This document shows, piece by piece, positions 16,231-25,914 of a stretch of DNA of 51,612 bases. Source of the DNA: Rhodospirillaceae bacterium (GTDB taxonomy: Bacteria; Pseudomonadota; Alphaproteobacteria; Bin65); assembly GCA_011523655.1 (NCBI GenBank), contig WTGH01000008.1, positions 1 through 51,612 on the forward strand. Direction: 5' to 3'. A model generated the notes under the pieces. It was not told the DNA's origin. It did not search any database and worked only from the letters and a program-made list of their open reading frames with translations. How positions within the stretch are numbered: the first letter of the stretch is position 1; each line of letters opens with the position of its first letter. Position numbers and translations under genes: made by a program.

Positions 16231-16695
16231 ATGGAAATTATCGATCTGTTGACGCGCGAAAGCGTCGTGCCGGCCATGAAGGCCACATGCAAAAAACAGG
16301 CGCTTCAGGAATTGTCGCGCCGTGGTGCTCGGGCGACGGGCCTGGACGACAGGCGCATCTTCGACGTGTTGCTCGAGCGCGAAAGGCTGGGAACCACAGG
16401 CGTCGGCAGCGGCATTGCGATCCCTCACGGCAAGCTGAGCGAACTTGACAGTGTCAAGGGAGTCTTCGCGCGTCTCGAGGAACCGATCGATTTCGATGCG
16501 GTGGACGACCAGCCCGTCGATCTGCTGTTCCTGCTGCTGGCGCCGGAAGACGCCGGCGCGGACCATCTCAAGGCGCTCGCCCGGGTATCCCGCCTGCTGC
16601 GCGACGGGGGCATGTGCGAAAAGCTGCGCGGTTCTGCGAGCAAGGACACCCTTTACGCCCTGCTGACCGATTCGGCGCCTAGCAAGGCAGCGTAA
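16231..16695 (+). CDS. ptsN: PTS IIA-like nitrogen regulatory protein PtsN
   Basis: PtsN is the end acceptor of the nitrogen phosphotransferase chain (PtsP to PtsO to PtsN). It regulates potassium and carbon/nitrogen functions by protein contact and does not transport sugar. The 154 residues form a single EIIA domain. The phosphorylated histidine is H66 in IPHGK. It follows hpf by 38 bases, in the standard rpoN cluster. PtsP and PtsO are not in the window. Confidence 0.94.
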   Translation: MEIIDLLTRESVVPAMKATCKKQALQELSRRGARATGLDDRRIFDVLLERERLGTTGVGSGIAIPHGKLSELDSVKGVFARLEEPIDFDAVDDQPVDLLFLLLAPEDAGADHLKALARVSRLLRDGGMCEKLRGSASKDTLYALLTDSAPSKAA

Positions 16696-16775
16696 CCCTT
16701 TCAACAGTACGGACGATGCGGTGGCAGGGCCTCCGCCTCGCCCTGCCGACATTGCAGATACGGTTTCGCGCCGCG

Positions 16776-16803
16776 TTGACAGACTCCGGCGCCCCGCTAC
16801 TTT
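16776..16803 (+). promoter_or_regulatory. candidate dapD promoter
   Basis: TTGACA (16776-16781) is a perfect -35. The best -10 is TACTTT (16798-16803) with 16 bases between, a weak match. The start point would be near 16810, giving a leader of about 28 nt to the dapD ATG. Confidence 0.4.
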
Positions 16804-16837
16804 CCGCGGACAATTCCTATACGACCCGGACATATCC

Positions 16838-17671
16838 ATGAGCCTTGCCGACCTCGCCTCCATTATCGACGCCGCATGGGAAGATCGCGACACGGTCGGA
16901 CCAGCCACGACCGGCGCCGTTCGCGACGCCGTCGACGCGGCACTGGACGCTCTGGACGAAGGAAGGCTCCGGGTTGCGGAAAAGGCGTCCGACGGCGCCT
17001 GGACCGTCAATCAATGGGCAAAGAAGGCAGTCCTGCTGTCCTTCCGGCTGAACGACATGCAGCCGATCGGCGGCGGGCCGGGCCGCGATACGAACTGGTG
17101 GGACAAGGTTCCCTCAAAGTTCGAAGGCTGGGGCGACAACCGGTTTCGCGAAGCCGGGTTCCGCGCAGTACCGAACTGCATCGTCCGCCGTTCGGCCTTC
17201 ATCGCCCGCGGCGTCGTGCTGATGCCTTGCTTCGTGAATCTGGGCGCGTATGTCGATGAAGGCACAATGGTCGATACCTGGGCCACCGTCGGTTCCTGCG
17301 CCCAGATCGGCAAGAACTGCCATATCTCCGGCGGCGCGGGCATCGGCGGCGTGCTCGAGCCGTTGCAGGCCGATCCGGTCATCGTCGAGGACGGCTGCTT
17401 CATCGGCGCCCGGTCCGAAGTCGCCGAGGGCGTCATCGTGCGCGAAGGCGCAGTCCTCTCGATGGGGGTCTACATCGGGGCTTCGACGAAGATCGTGAAT
17501 CGGGCGACCGGCGAAATCCATCGCGGCGAGGTGCCGGCCTATTCCGTCGTGGTGCCCGGCTCCCAGCCCGACCCGAAGGGCGGGCCGAGCCTCTATTGCG
17601 CGGTCATTGTGAAACAGGTGGACGCCCAGACCCGGTCGAAGACGTCCGTCAACGAATTGCTGCGCGATTGA
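16838..17671 (+). CDS. dapD: tetrahydrodipicolinate N-succinyltransferase DapD
   Basis: DapD transfers succinyl from succinyl-CoA to tetrahydrodipicolinate, in the succinylase route to lysine and meso-diaminopimelate. The 277 residues have an alpha-helical N-terminus and a left-handed beta-helix from about residue 100, visible as hexapeptide repeats ([33 protein letters not shown]). The start at ATG 16838 matches the family; an upstream ATG would add 39 residues not seen in relatives. dapE, which acts two steps later, lies 441 bases downstream on the same strand. Confidence 0.95.
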   Translation: MSLADLASIIDAAWEDRDTVGPATTGAVRDAVDAALDALDEGRLRVAEKASDGAWTVNQWAKKAVLLSFRLNDMQPIGGGPGRDTNWWDKVPSKFEGWGDNRFREAGFRAVPNCIVRRSAFIARGVVLMPCFVNLGAYVDEGTMVDTWATVGSCAQIGKNCHISGGAGIGGVLEPLQADPVIVEDGCFIGARSEVAEGVIVREGAVLSMGVYIGASTKIVNRATGEIHRGEVPAYSVVVPGSQPDPKGGPSLYCAVIVKQVDAQTRSKTSVNELLRD

Positions 17672-17690
17672 CCGTTTAATAGGCGGCCTT

Positions 17691-18116
17691 ATGCCAGACG
17701 ACACTCACGCATTTACCGGCCGATGCCTTTGCGGCACCATCCGCTTCCGCGCCGACTCAGCGCCGATCTGGACGCTGCACTGTCACTGTGAAAGTTGCCG
17801 TCGCGCGAGCGGCGCCCCGATGGTGACTTGGGTCGGGTTCGATGAGACTGCGGTTCACTGGGAAACGGTACCGCCCAAGGTCTTTGCATCCTCTCCCGGT
17901 GTCGAACGGACGTTCTGCCCAACCTGCGGGTCGCCCCTCACCTTCAAGAGCAAACGCTGGCCCGGAGAACTGCACATCCTGGCTGCAGGACTGGACGAGC
18001 CTGAACGGATTACACCGACAGCGCACGTTCATTGCGATGAAATGCTTAGCTGGATGGAACCGGGGGATGGCCTGTCCCGACACGCTCTCGCAAGCGATGC
18101 CCAGACAACTGCATGA
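17691..18116 (+). CDS. GFA (glutathione-dependent formaldehyde-activating) family protein
   Basis: GFA/CENP-V-type proteins are small zinc proteins. The founding member was proposed to speed adduct formation between glutathione and formaldehyde, but most members have no proven reaction. The 141 residues carry the zinc ligands C12 and C14 in CLCG, C31, C33 and C36 in HCHCESC, and C76 and C79 in CPTC. It sits 20 bases after dapD, and its stop overlaps the dapE start (ATGA). That makes it part of a dap transcription unit, although no link with lysine synthesis is known to me. Confidence 0.85.
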   Translation: MPDDTHAFTGRCLCGTIRFRADSAPIWTLHCHCESCRRASGAPMVTWVGFDETAVHWETVPPKVFASSPGVERTFCPTCGSPLTFKSKRWPGELHILAAGLDEPERITPTAHVHCDEMLSWMEPGDGLSRHALASDAQTTA

Positions 18117-19264
18117 TTGAAACTCTCCCCCTCGCCCAGGACCTGATCCGTAAACCCTCTGTGACGCCGCGGGACGAAGGCGCCCTGGATGTCCTCCAGG
18201 CCGCTGTGGAAAGCCTCGGCTTTGCCTGCCGGCGCCTGCCCTTCGGCGACGGCGCGCAGCGGGTCGACAACCTGTACGCACGGCTGGGAACCGGCAGCCC
18301 CAATTTCTGCTTTGCCGGCCATACGGACGTCGTGCCGGAGGGCGATCCGGCCGACTGGACCCACGATCCCTTTGCCGGTGTCGTCGCTGACGGCATCCTG
18401 CACGGCCGCGGCGCGTCCGACATGAAGGGGGCGATCGCCGCCTTCGTCTCCGCCATCTCCGGATTCCTGGACGGCCGCGGCGGCGAATTCGGCGGTTCGA
18501 TCAGCCTGCTCATCACGGGCGACGAGGAAGGCGACGCGGTCAACGGCACCCGGAAGGTGCTGGAATGGCTCGACGAAAAAGGCGAGCGGCTCGACATGTG
18601 CCTCGTCGGCGAGCCGACCAACCCGGAAGCCCTGGGCGACATGATCAAGATCGGCCGGCGCGGCAGCCTGACCGGCCAAGTGACAGTCCACGGAATCCAA
18701 GGACACACGGCCTATCCGCATCTTGCCGACAATCCCGTGCACCGGCTGGTGAGAATGCTCGGCGCGATCACCGATACGAAGATCGACGACGGAACCGAGC
18801 ATTTCCAGGCAACCACCCTGCAGGTCTCGACCGTCGACGTCGGCAATCCCGCCGCCAACGTCATCCCGGCGCGGGCGAGCGCAACCTTCAACGCGCGGTT
18901 CAACGATCTGTGGTCCGGCGAAAGCCTCGAAACCTGGGTACGCGAGCGGTTCGACTCCGCCCTCGGCAACGGCGGCGCCTATGACCTGTCCATCCGCGTC
19001 TCCGGCGAATCTTTCCTGTGCCCGCCGGGGCCGCTGTCCGACGCCATCGCCGACGCGACCGCCGCCGAACTCGGCCGGCGCCCGGAGTTGAGCACGACCG
19101 GCGGCACATCGGATGCCCGTTTCATCCATCGCTACTGCTCCGTCGCCGAATTCGGCGCCATCGGCAAGACCATGCACAAGGTCGACGAGCAGGTGCCCGT
19201 TGCCGACCTGGAAGCGCTGGCGCGGATCTACCGGCGCGTGCTGGACAGGATTTTTCCGGCGTAG
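18113..19264 (+). CDS. dapE: succinyl-diaminopimelate desuccinylase DapE
   Basis: DapE removes succinate from N-succinyl-LL-diaminopimelate, giving the diaminopimelate used for lysine and peptidoglycan. It is a two-zinc M20 peptidase-family enzyme. The 383 residues show the metal ligands in [25 protein letters not shown] and LVGEPTNP, with the dimer-contact region GGTSDARF near the C-terminus and GKTMHKVDE holding the last histidine. The ATG overlaps the stop of the GFA gene by four bases. Confidence 0.95.
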   Translation: MIETLPLAQDLIRKPSVTPRDEGALDVLQAAVESLGFACRRLPFGDGAQRVDNLYARLGTGSPNFCFAGHTDVVPEGDPADWTHDPFAGVVADGILHGRGASDMKGAIAAFVSAISGFLDGRGGEFGGSISLLITGDEEGDAVNGTRKVLEWLDEKGERLDMCLVGEPTNPEALGDMIKIGRRGSLTGQVTVHGIQGHTAYPHLADNPVHRLVRMLGAITDTKIDDGTEHFQATTLQVSTVDVGNPAANVIPARASATFNARFNDLWSGESLETWVRERFDSALGNGGAYDLSIRVSGESFLCPPGPLSDAIADATAAELGRRPELSTTGGTSDARFIHRYCSVAEFGAIGKTMHKVDEQVPVADLEALARIYRRVLDRIFPA

Positions 19265-19333
19265 CCGGGTGCTCCGGAACGCGGGCGGATTGGCCACTGT
19301 CCGCGGCCGGGAAAACGCGCAACATTCTCCGCC

Positions 19334-20056
19334 ATGTCCGACCTGACCGAAGGTTTTGCCGCGGCATTCCGGCTGTTGTTCGGCTTCGACGCCGACCTGT
19401 GGGAAATCATCATCCTGTCGCTGGAGGTGAACCTGGCGGCGGTCGTCCTGTCCTGCCTGATCGGCCTGCCGCTGGGCGGCGCGCTGGCCGTCTACCGGTT
19501 CCGCGGACGCCGGGCGGTCATCGTTCTGGTCAATGCGCTGATGGGCCTGCCGCCGGTCGTCGTCGGCCTGATGGTCTATCTCATCCTGTCGCGCAGCGGG
19601 CCTCTAGGCAGCCTGAACATCCTCTTCACGCCCGGCGCCATGGTGATCGCCCAGGCCATCCTCGTCACGCCCATCGTCACCGCGCTCACCCGCCAGATCA
19701 TCGAAACCCTGTGGCACGAGTATCGCGAGCAGCTGACGTCGCTGGGCAGCAGCCGGCGGCGCGCCATCCCGACCCTGTTGTGGGACGGGCGGACCGCCGT
19801 TCTGACGGCGATCCTTGCGGGGTTCGGCCGGGCGGCGGCAGAGGTCGGCGCGGTCATCATCGTCGGCGGCAACATCGCCCACCACACGCGCACCATGACG
19901 ACGGCGATCGCCCTCGAAACCGGGCGGGGCAACCTGGCCCTGGCGCTGGGCCTCGGCATTGTGCTCGTGACGCTGGCGATCGTGCTGAACGCTGCGGCGT
20001 GGATGGTGCGCGAACGCAGCACGCCGGAAGCGGCGCTGGTCGCCGCGAGCCGGTAG
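19334..20056 (+). CDS. tupB: tungstate-type ABC transporter permease TupB
   Basis: This is the membrane channel of an oxyanion importer of the Tup class. The 240 residues form five to six spans, with the ATPase docking loop seen as REQLTSLGSSRRRAIPTLLW. The N-terminus (TEGFAAAFRLLFGFDADLWE) is typical of TupB. It opens a three-gene unit: permease, ATPase 9 bases later, then the binding protein overlapping the ATPase. The genes are 69 bases after dapE on the same strand. Confidence 0.85.
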   Translation: MSDLTEGFAAAFRLLFGFDADLWEIIILSLEVNLAAVVLSCLIGLPLGGALAVYRFRGRRAVIVLVNALMGLPPVVVGLMVYLILSRSGPLGSLNILFTPGAMVIAQAILVTPIVTALTRQIIETLWHEYREQLTSLGSSRRRAIPTLLWDGRTAVLTAILAGFGRAAAEVGAVIIVGGNIAHHTRTMTTAIALETGRGNLALALGLGIVLVTLAIVLNAAAWMVRERSTPEAALVAASR

Positions 20057-20065
20057 GACCGCGCG

Positions 20066-20788
20066 ATGGAAGCCCCGAGCATCCTGCCGCTGGCGCTGGA
20101 GACTATTTCGCTTCGCCACGAAGGGCAGCAAATCCTCGACCGCATCAACATGCTGGTCGCGCGGCGCCGGACGACCGTCGTCCTGGGACCGAACGGCGCC
20201 GGCAAGAGCATGCTGCTCAAGGTCGCCCACGGCCTGATCGCGCCGGACAGCGGCGCGGTTCGCTGGTCCGGCCTCTCCGGCGCGGAGGCGCACGCGCGCC
20301 AGGCCATGGTGTTCCAGAAACCGGTTCTGCTGAACCGGTCGGTGCTGGCTAACATCGTGCACGCGGTCCGCCTGCAAGGCGTCCCCAGGGCGGCGGCGGT
20401 CCACCGGGCGCATACGGCGCTGGACCATGTCGGCCTGGGCGACATGGCGGTGCGGCCGGCGCGCAGCCTGTCGGGCGGCGAGCAGCAGCGCCTCTCCTTC
20501 GCCCGGGCCTGGGCGCGCGATCCGGAAGTCCTGTTCCTCGACGAACCGACGGCGAGCTTGGACCCGGCGGCGAGTTGGAGCATCGAGCAGATCATCGTCG
20601 ACCTGCGCCGCGAGGGCCGGACGGCTATCCTGTCGACCCACGACCTCGCCATGGCCCGGCGGCTGGCCGACGATCTGGTTTTCCTGCACCGCGGCCGCGC
20701 GCTGGAAGCCGGCCCGGCGGCACAGCTGTTCGCGGACCCGAAGACGCCGGAACTGGCGGCATTCCTCAAAGGGGAATTGCATTGGTAA
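20066..20788 (+). CDS. tupC: tungstate-type ABC transporter ATP-binding protein TupC
   Basis: This ATPase drives TupB. The 240 residues carry Walker A GPNGAGKS (41-48), the signature LSGGEQQRLS, Walker B VLFLDEPTASLDP and the switch histidine in LSTHDLAMA. There is no C-terminal TOBE domain, unlike ModC at 2364-3473, which supports a Tup rather than a Mod system. The stop overlaps the tupA start by seven bases. Confidence 0.88.
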   Translation: MEAPSILPLALETISLRHEGQQILDRINMLVARRRTTVVLGPNGAGKSMLLKVAHGLIAPDSGAVRWSGLSGAEAHARQAMVFQKPVLLNRSVLANIVHAVRLQGVPRAAAVHRAHTALDHVGLGDMAVRPARSLSGGEQQRLSFARAWARDPEVLFLDEPTASLDPAASWSIEQIIVDLRREGRTAILSTHDLAMARRLADDLVFLHRGRALEAGPAAQLFADPKTPELAAFLKGELHW

Positions 20789-21600
20789 GGGCGATCGGCG
20801 CGGTTTTTCTCGCCGCGGCCGTGACGGCCTCCGCCCCCGCGCTGGCCGAAACTATTCGGGTCGCTTCGACGACCTCGACCGAGGCCTCCGGCTTCTTCGA
20901 TTATCTCCTGCCCAGATTTACCGCGGCGACCGGCATCAGGGTCCGCGTGATCGCCGTGGGCACCGGGCAGGCGATCCGGCTGGCCCGGCGCGGCGACGCC
21001 GACGTTCTCCTGGTACACCACCGGCCTTCCGAAGAGGCGTTCGTGCGGGCAGGCTACGGCCTGCGCCGCCATTCCTTGATGTACAACGATTTCGTCATCG
21101 TTGGGCCGGCGTCCGACCCGGCGGGAGTCCGCGGCGCGACCGACGCGGTCGCGGCATTCAGAAAAATCCACGGCGCCCGCGCGGTGTTCCTGTCCCGGGG
21201 CGACGACAGCGGCACCCACCGGCGCGAGCGCAGCCTGTGGCGCGCGTCCGGGATCGCCGCGTCCGAGCGCGCCGGCTGGTACCGGGAAATCGGCGCCGGC
21301 ATGGGCCGGACCCTGAACACCGCGGCGGCGATGCCGGCCTATACCCTGGTCGACCGCGGCACCTGGCTGTCCTTCGGAAACCGCGGGCCGCTGCGGCTTC
21401 TGGTGGAGGGCGACCGGCGCCTGCGCAATCCATACGGCGTGATTGCGGTCAGTCCGAAGAAGCATCCGCACGTCAGGGCGAAGGCGGCCCGGCGCTTCGT
21501 AGCCTGGCTGGTCTCTATGGAAGGGCAGCGCGCCATCGGCAATTTCCGGATCGGGGACGAGGTGCTCTTCCACCCGGTATCGCCAAAATCCGGCGGATAG
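20782..21600 (+). CDS. tupA: tungstate-type substrate-binding protein TupA
   Basis: TupA is the periplasmic binder. The 272 residues begin with a signal peptide ending near ALAE. The mature start IRVASTTSTEASGFFDYLLP and VGTGQAIRLARRGDADV are the family's oxyanion-contact segments; the TTST motif is the mark of tungstate binders. LSRGDDSGTHRRE is also typical. The start is TTG 20782, preceded by AAAGGGGA. It overlaps tupC, which fits translational coupling. Substrate specificity between tungstate and molybdate cannot be read with certainty from the sequence. Confidence 0.87.
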   Translation: MVRAIGAVFLAAAVTASAPALAETIRVASTTSTEASGFFDYLLPRFTAATGIRVRVIAVGTGQAIRLARRGDADVLLVHHRPSEEAFVRAGYGLRRHSLMYNDFVIVGPASDPAGVRGATDAVAAFRKIHGARAVFLSRGDDSGTHRRERSLWRASGIAASERAGWYREIGAGMGRTLNTAAAMPAYTLVDRGTWLSFGNRGPLRLLVEGDRRLRNPYGVIAVSPKKHPHVRAKAARRFVAWLVSMEGQRAIGNFRIGDEVLFHPVSPKSGG

Positions 21601-21651
21601 GCGCGGTTCTGCATCATCGACAGGTGCAACCGAAGCACCTACACCCGCTGC

Positions 21652-22221
21652 ATGGACATTTGGGAAGAGGGCAGACGGTCGGTACGCGGATCGATCCGCG
21701 TGATGAGGCTCGACACCGACGGGCTGACGGCCTTCAACCTCACGCTGGAGGGCTGCTGGCGCTCGTTCTACGCCGCTCTATTCCTGCTGCCACTGTATTT
21801 CCTCTACCTGCTGAACCTTCCTGTGCCCAAAGGAGTGAGCGTCGGCCGTTTCTGGGTGATTGAGGCGATCAACTACCCCCTGATTTGGACGCTCTGGCCG
21901 CTGATGGCCTTCTATGTCTGCCGCGGCGCCGGCGTTCCGGACAGGTACACGACCTACATCACCGTCCACAACTGGTCGCAGGTCCTGCTTCTGGGCGGCC
22001 AGTTGCTCATAATCCTGCTGGTCTTTGCCGTCGATCCTGCGGGGCCGGGCGCCAGCCTGCTGTTCCTGACCTGGCTCGCGGTCCTGACGGCGGAAACCCT
22101 GATCGTCCGCGCCACGCTCGGCGTGCCGTGGCCTCAGGCCGTCATGATCGAGGGGCTCGCTTTCGTGGTCGCCCTGCTGCTCGGCGCCGCCAAGCAATAC
22201 GTCATGACCGGCGGCGGCTAA
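21652..22221 (+). CDS. hypothetical membrane protein
   Basis: I do not recognise this protein. It has 189 residues and about five hydrophobic spans, near residues 40-56, 66-88, 103-125, 134-150 and 160-178. A charged N-terminal tail of about 35 residues precedes them. It lies 51 bases after tupA on the same strand. A small hairpin, AGGTGC (21622-21627) with GCACCT (21635-21640), lies between and may weakly end the tup transcript. The codon use looks like that of its neighbours. It converges with the aspartic protease gene, leaving 23 bases between the stops. Confidence 0.75.
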   Translation: MDIWEEGRRSVRGSIRVMRLDTDGLTAFNLTLEGCWRSFYAALFLLPLYFLYLLNLPVPKGVSVGRFWVIEAINYPLIWTLWPLMAFYVCRGAGVPDRYTTYITVHNWSQVLLLGGQLLIILLVFAVDPAGPGASLLFLTWLAVLTAETLIVRATLGVPWPQAVMIEGLAFVVALLLGAAKQYVMTGGG

Positions 22222-22244
22222 TTCTGCAGGTCCCGCTCAGCCGG

Positions 22245-23009
22245 CTACCATCGCAGGGTCAGCCTGTCGCCGCTGATCTCGAACGACCGGAACCGCCGGA
22301 GAACCGTCACGCCCAGCAACGATATCTGCCCCTGCCGCAGGACCAGTGCCCGCTGGTTGCGGAAATTCAGCCCGCCGACCTGGATCGAGTCCAGGACAGC
22401 GTGAGCCGCCAGAGCGGCGCCGTCGGCGGTTTGTACCGGTACGGTATAGCGAAGGCGGCCGACATCGAGTCCGGCCGCGACGGCGTCGGCCGGCGAGAGG
22501 GCCACGCCGGTGGCGCCGGTGTCGACCAGCATCCGCGCCGGCCGGCCGTTCAGGAACACGTCCAGGAAGAAGGCGCCGCTGCCGGAAGCGCGCACGGTCA
22601 GGCTGCGCTCGCCGTAGACCGCCGCGCCGGGCGAGAGTTCTCCCGCGATCCGCTGCCAGACCATCGTGAGTTCGTGGCGATAGGCATAGCCGGCGACGGC
22701 GACGAGGCCGATGGCGCTCCAGGCCAGAATGGACTTCAGGATACCGCCGATCCTGTGGCGCCCTCGCACCATCAGGCCGCCGCCCAGGAAGATCAAAAGC
22801 GCAATCAGAAAGCCGGCGTAGAGGCCGTCTTCGGCCGAATCGAACACGCCGAAGGCTTCGCCGAGCAGCCAGCCGACAGCGGCCAGGCCGCCGACGATCG
22901 CAGCGACGATGAGGAATGTCGGCAGAAGGTCGCGGATTGTGTCGCCGCTTGCCGAACCGCGGCCGCGCCGGCGATCGTCGTTGCCGCCGAAGCCCCAAGG
23001 ATCCTTCAT
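22245..23009 (-). CDS. membrane-anchored clan AA (retropepsin-like) aspartic protease
   Basis: The C-terminal domain resembles retropepsins: LVDTGATGVALS holds the catalytic aspartate, and the flap and hydrophobic strands follow in the usual order (VRASGSGAFFLDVFLNG, GVTVLRRFRSFEISGDRL). Three hydrophobic spans lie in the N-terminal 140 residues, so the protease domain is probably held at the periplasmic face. The whole is 254 residues. The substrate is unknown. tldD, encoding another protease, ends its transcription unit 36 bases upstream on the same strand, so the two may be co-transcribed. Confidence 0.85.
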   Translation of the reverse strand: MKDPWGFGGNDDRRRGRGSASGDTIRDLLPTFLIVAAIVGGLAAVGWLLGEAFGVFDSAEDGLYAGFLIALLIFLGGGLMVRGRHRIGGILKSILAWSAIGLVAVAGYAYRHELTMVWQRIAGELSPGAAVYGERSLTVRASGSGAFFLDVFLNGRPARMLVDTGATGVALSPADAVAAGLDVGRLRYTVPVQTADGAALAAHAVLDSIQVGGLNFRNQRALVLRQGQISLLGVTVLRRFRSFEISGDRLTLRW

Positions 23010-23045
23010 ACCGGTTTGCCTGTCGCGGTGCGCTTTGCCCGCCCG

Positions 23046-24482
23046 TTACGCCGCTTCGGTGCCGCCGACCGTGATGGCGTCGACCCGGACGGTCGGCTGG
23101 CCGACCCCGACCGGGACGCCCTGCCCGTTCTTGCCGCAGGTTCCGATCCCGTGGTCGAGCTCGAGATCGTGGCCGATCATCGAGACCCGGTTCATCACCT
23201 CCGGCCCGTTGCCGATCAGCGTCGCGCCCTTGACCGGCGCGCCGACCTTGCCGTCCTCGATCTTGTAGGCTTCGGTGCAGCTGAAGGTGAACTTGCCGCT
23301 GGTGATATCGACCTGCCCGCCGCCGAAGTGGACGCAGTAGAGCCCCTTGTCGACCGATTTCAGGATGTCTTCCGGCGCCTCTCCGCCGGCCAGCATGAAG
23401 GTGTTGGTCATGCGCGGCATCGGGTGATGGGCATAGCTTTCGCGCCGGCCGTTGCCCGTCGGCGCAACGCCCATGAGCCGGGCGTTCAGCCGGTCCTGCA
23501 TATAGCCCTTGAGAATGCCGTCTTCGATCAGCACGGTGCGGCCGGTCGGCGTGCCCTCGTCGTCGATGGTGAGCGAGCCGCGCCGGTCGGCCATCGTGCC
23601 GTCGTCGACCACCGTCACGCCGCTGGCTGCGACCTGCTCGCCGATCCGGCCGGAAAAAGTCGAGGTCCGCTTGCGGTTGAAATCGCCTTCCAGGCCGTGG
23701 CCAACCGCCTCGTGCAGCAGCACCCCGGTCCAGCCCGGTCCGAGAACGACCGGCATTTCGCCCGCCGGCGCCGGCACCGATTCCAGATTGACCAGCGCTT
23801 GGCGCAGCGCCTCGTCGACCTGGCCCCGCCAGTTCGTTGGCTCGAACCAGCCGTCGTAGGCCGCGCGCCCGCCCACGCCGTCGTAGCCGGCCTCCATGCG
23901 GCCGTCCTGCTCCACGACGACCGAAACGTTGAGGCGCACCAGCGGCCGGATATCCGCCGCGCGACGGCCGTCGCCGCGTACGATCAGCACGGCCTGCCAT
24001 TCGCCGAGCAGCGAGGCCGAAACCTGGCGGATTCGCCCGTCTTTGGAGCGGGCGTATTCGTCGATCTCCTCGAGCAGCTTCACCTTGCGCTCGAACGGCA
24101 TCTCCCGGAGCGGGTTGACCGGTGCGTAGAGCGCCCGGTTCGTGCCCCGCGGGCCATCGGCCTGCGTGCCGCTGTGGCCGGCGAGAACCGCCCGCACCGT
24201 TGTCGATGCCCGTTCGATGGCGTCTTCGGAGAGTTCGGAGGCGTGGGCATAGCCGGTCGCCTCGCCGGCGAGCGCACGCAGGCCGAAGCCTTGGCTCTCG
24301 TCGAAGGTCGCGCTCTTCAACCGGCCGTCGTCATACACCAGGCTCTCGGACTGGGTGTATTCGAGGAACAACTCCCCGTCGTCGGCGCCGTGCAACGCGT
24401 CCGCCGCAAGACGGTCGACCCGCGCGCGGTCCATGCCGGTCCGGTCGAAAAACAGGCTGTCAGCCGTTGCGATGTCGCTCAT
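23046..24482 (-). CDS. tldD: metalloprotease TldD
   Basis: TldD pairs with TldE (PmbA) in a heterodimeric metalloprotease that degrades unfolded peptides and matures some peptide antibiotics and toxins. TldD carries the metal. The motif HEAVGH is at 257-262, followed by GLEGDFNRK, as in active TldD. The product is 478 residues. I chose the ATG at 24482 because GGGAG lies ten bases upstream on the minus strand; an ATG six codons further up has no such site. TldE is not encoded in the window. Confidence 0.93.
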   Translation of the reverse strand: MSDIATADSLFFDRTGMDRARVDRLAADALHGADDGELFLEYTQSESLVYDDGRLKSATFDESQGFGLRALAGEATGYAHASELSEDAIERASTTVRAVLAGHSGTQADGPRGTNRALYAPVNPLREMPFERKVKLLEEIDEYARSKDGRIRQVSASLLGEWQAVLIVRGDGRRAADIRPLVRLNVSVVVEQDGRMEAGYDGVGGRAAYDGWFEPTNWRGQVDEALRQALVNLESVPAPAGEMPVVLGPGWTGVLLHEAVGHGLEGDFNRKRTSTFSGRIGEQVAASGVTVVDDGTMADRRGSLTIDDEGTPTGRTVLIEDGILKGYMQDRLNARLMGVAPTGNGRRESYAHHPMPRMTNTFMLAGGEAPEDILKSVDKGLYCVHFGGGQVDITSGKFTFSCTEAYKIEDGKVGAPVKGATLIGNGPEVMNRVSMIGHDLELDHGIGTCGKNGQGVPVGVGQPTVRVDAITVGGTEAA

Positions 24483-24617
24483 GAAAATGTCGGCTCCCAT
24501 GGCTTGTACGCTGCACGCGGAAACGGGCGCTTGCCGGCAAAAAATGGCGATGGAAGCATACGGGGTAAAGGTCTGGCGCCCGAAAAAGGGTGGACCGGGG
24601 CCAAATTGCGCAGCGAG

Positions 24618-25907
24618 CTACCGCCCGAAACCCATCAATTCGGGTAGCCAAAGGCTGATCGAAGGTACCAGCAGCATCAGGATCAGGCCGGCCACCATGA
24701 GTACGGCATAGGGCACGGTTCCGCGGATAACCTCTCCCAGCGGGGCGCGCGTAATTCCCCGAATGACGAACAGGTTGATGCCCACGGGCGGGGTGATCAG
24801 CGCCAGTTCAAGATTGATCATCAGAAGGACGCCGTACCAGACCGGGCTGATGCCCAGGTCGACCATTACCGGGAAGATGATCGGCGTCGTGATCAGGATG
24901 ATCGCGATGGTTTCGAGGAACATGCCGAGGACGAAAATCACCAGCATGACCGCGATGATGAATTCGATCGGTGTCAGCCCCGCCCCGGTTGTCGCCGCGA
25001 CCAGTTCGTTGGGCAGCCGCATCACCGTGACTGCATGCCCGAACATCCCGGCGGCCGCCACGATCATGAACAGCATGGCGCTGATCCTGACCGTGTCGTA
25101 GGCGCAATCGTACAGATCCTTCCAGCCGAAATTCCGGTAGGCCAGCACCGCCACAAGCAAGGCTAGGATCGCGCCGATGGCAGCCGCCTCAGACGCGGTA
25201 AAGATGCCGAAATAGATGCCGCCGAGAACCAGCGGCGGCATGACCAGCGCCCAGAAAGAAGCGCGGATCGCTACAAGCGCTTCGCGGGCGGTCGTCCGTT
25301 CTCCCCGTTGCGCCCCGCGCGGGCCGAGATTGCTGGCGATGCACCAAAGAGCGAACAGCGTGGCGACGATCAGGCCGGGAATCAGGCCGGCGGCAAAGAG
25401 TGCGCCGATCGACGCTTCGGTAACGATGGCGTACAGGATCATCGGGCCCGATGGTGGAATCAATATGCCCAGCGTGCCGCCGGCGGCCACCACACCCAGC
25501 GCAGCGCGCGTGGGATAGCCGTAGCGGTTCATCTGGGGAATAGCGCTGGTGCCGATCGTCAACGCCGTCGCGGCCGACGATCCCGAGATGGCGGAGAAAA
25601 CGGTGCAGGACATGACTGTGGCCACGCCGAGCCCGCCGGGCAGATGGCGGACCAGGGTATGTGCCGTCCGGTACAGGTCGTCGACGATCCGCGCCCGGAT
25701 CATGATGTAGGCCATGAAAGCGAACAACGGGATCGTCGCCAGCAGATTGATGTTGAGCTTGCCGAAAACGGTGTCGGCGACGCCGCTGAAGCTGCCCTCG
25801 ACCAGCAGCATGATGACGATTGAGGTGAGGCCGATGCCGGCGAAGACCGGGACGCCGGTCAGCAGCAGCAGGACGAGGCCGCCCAGAACAACGACGAGGG
25901 AAATCAC
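24618..25907 (-). CDS. dctM: TRAP transporter large permease DctM
   Basis: DctM is the main membrane channel of a sodium-driven tripartite importer for carboxylic acids. The 429 residues are nearly all hydrophobic, with about twelve spans. Family signatures include FAGIGLTS near the start, LLATIPLFAFMAYIM, SGSSAATALTIGTSAIPQM and GGTLGILIPPSGPMILYAI. dctQ lies seven bases upstream. A gap of 135 bases separates it from tldD, so the operon likely ends here, although I see no strong terminator. Confidence 0.95.
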   Translation of the reverse strand: MISLVVVLGGLVLLLLTGVPVFAGIGLTSIVIMLLVEGSFSGVADTVFGKLNINLLATIPLFAFMAYIMIRARIVDDLYRTAHTLVRHLPGGLGVATVMSCTVFSAISGSSAATALTIGTSAIPQMNRYGYPTRAALGVVAAGGTLGILIPPSGPMILYAIVTEASIGALFAAGLIPGLIVATLFALWCIASNLGPRGAQRGERTTAREALVAIRASFWALVMPPLVLGGIYFGIFTASEAAAIGAILALLVAVLAYRNFGWKDLYDCAYDTVRISAMLFMIVAAAGMFGHAVTVMRLPNELVAATTGAGLTPIEFIIAVMLVIFVLGMFLETIAIILITTPIIFPVMVDLGISPVWYGVLLMINLELALITPPVGINLFVIRGITRAPLGEVIRGTVPYAVLMVAGLILMLLVPSISLWLPELMGFGR

Positions 25908-25914
25908 CGCCGGA

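Noticed and set aside
21885..24647. Open frame of about 900 codons on the plus strand opposite the aspartic protease and tldD.
   Set aside because: The minus-strand genes are clear. The plus frame has no ribosome site and a composition typical of an antisense shadow.
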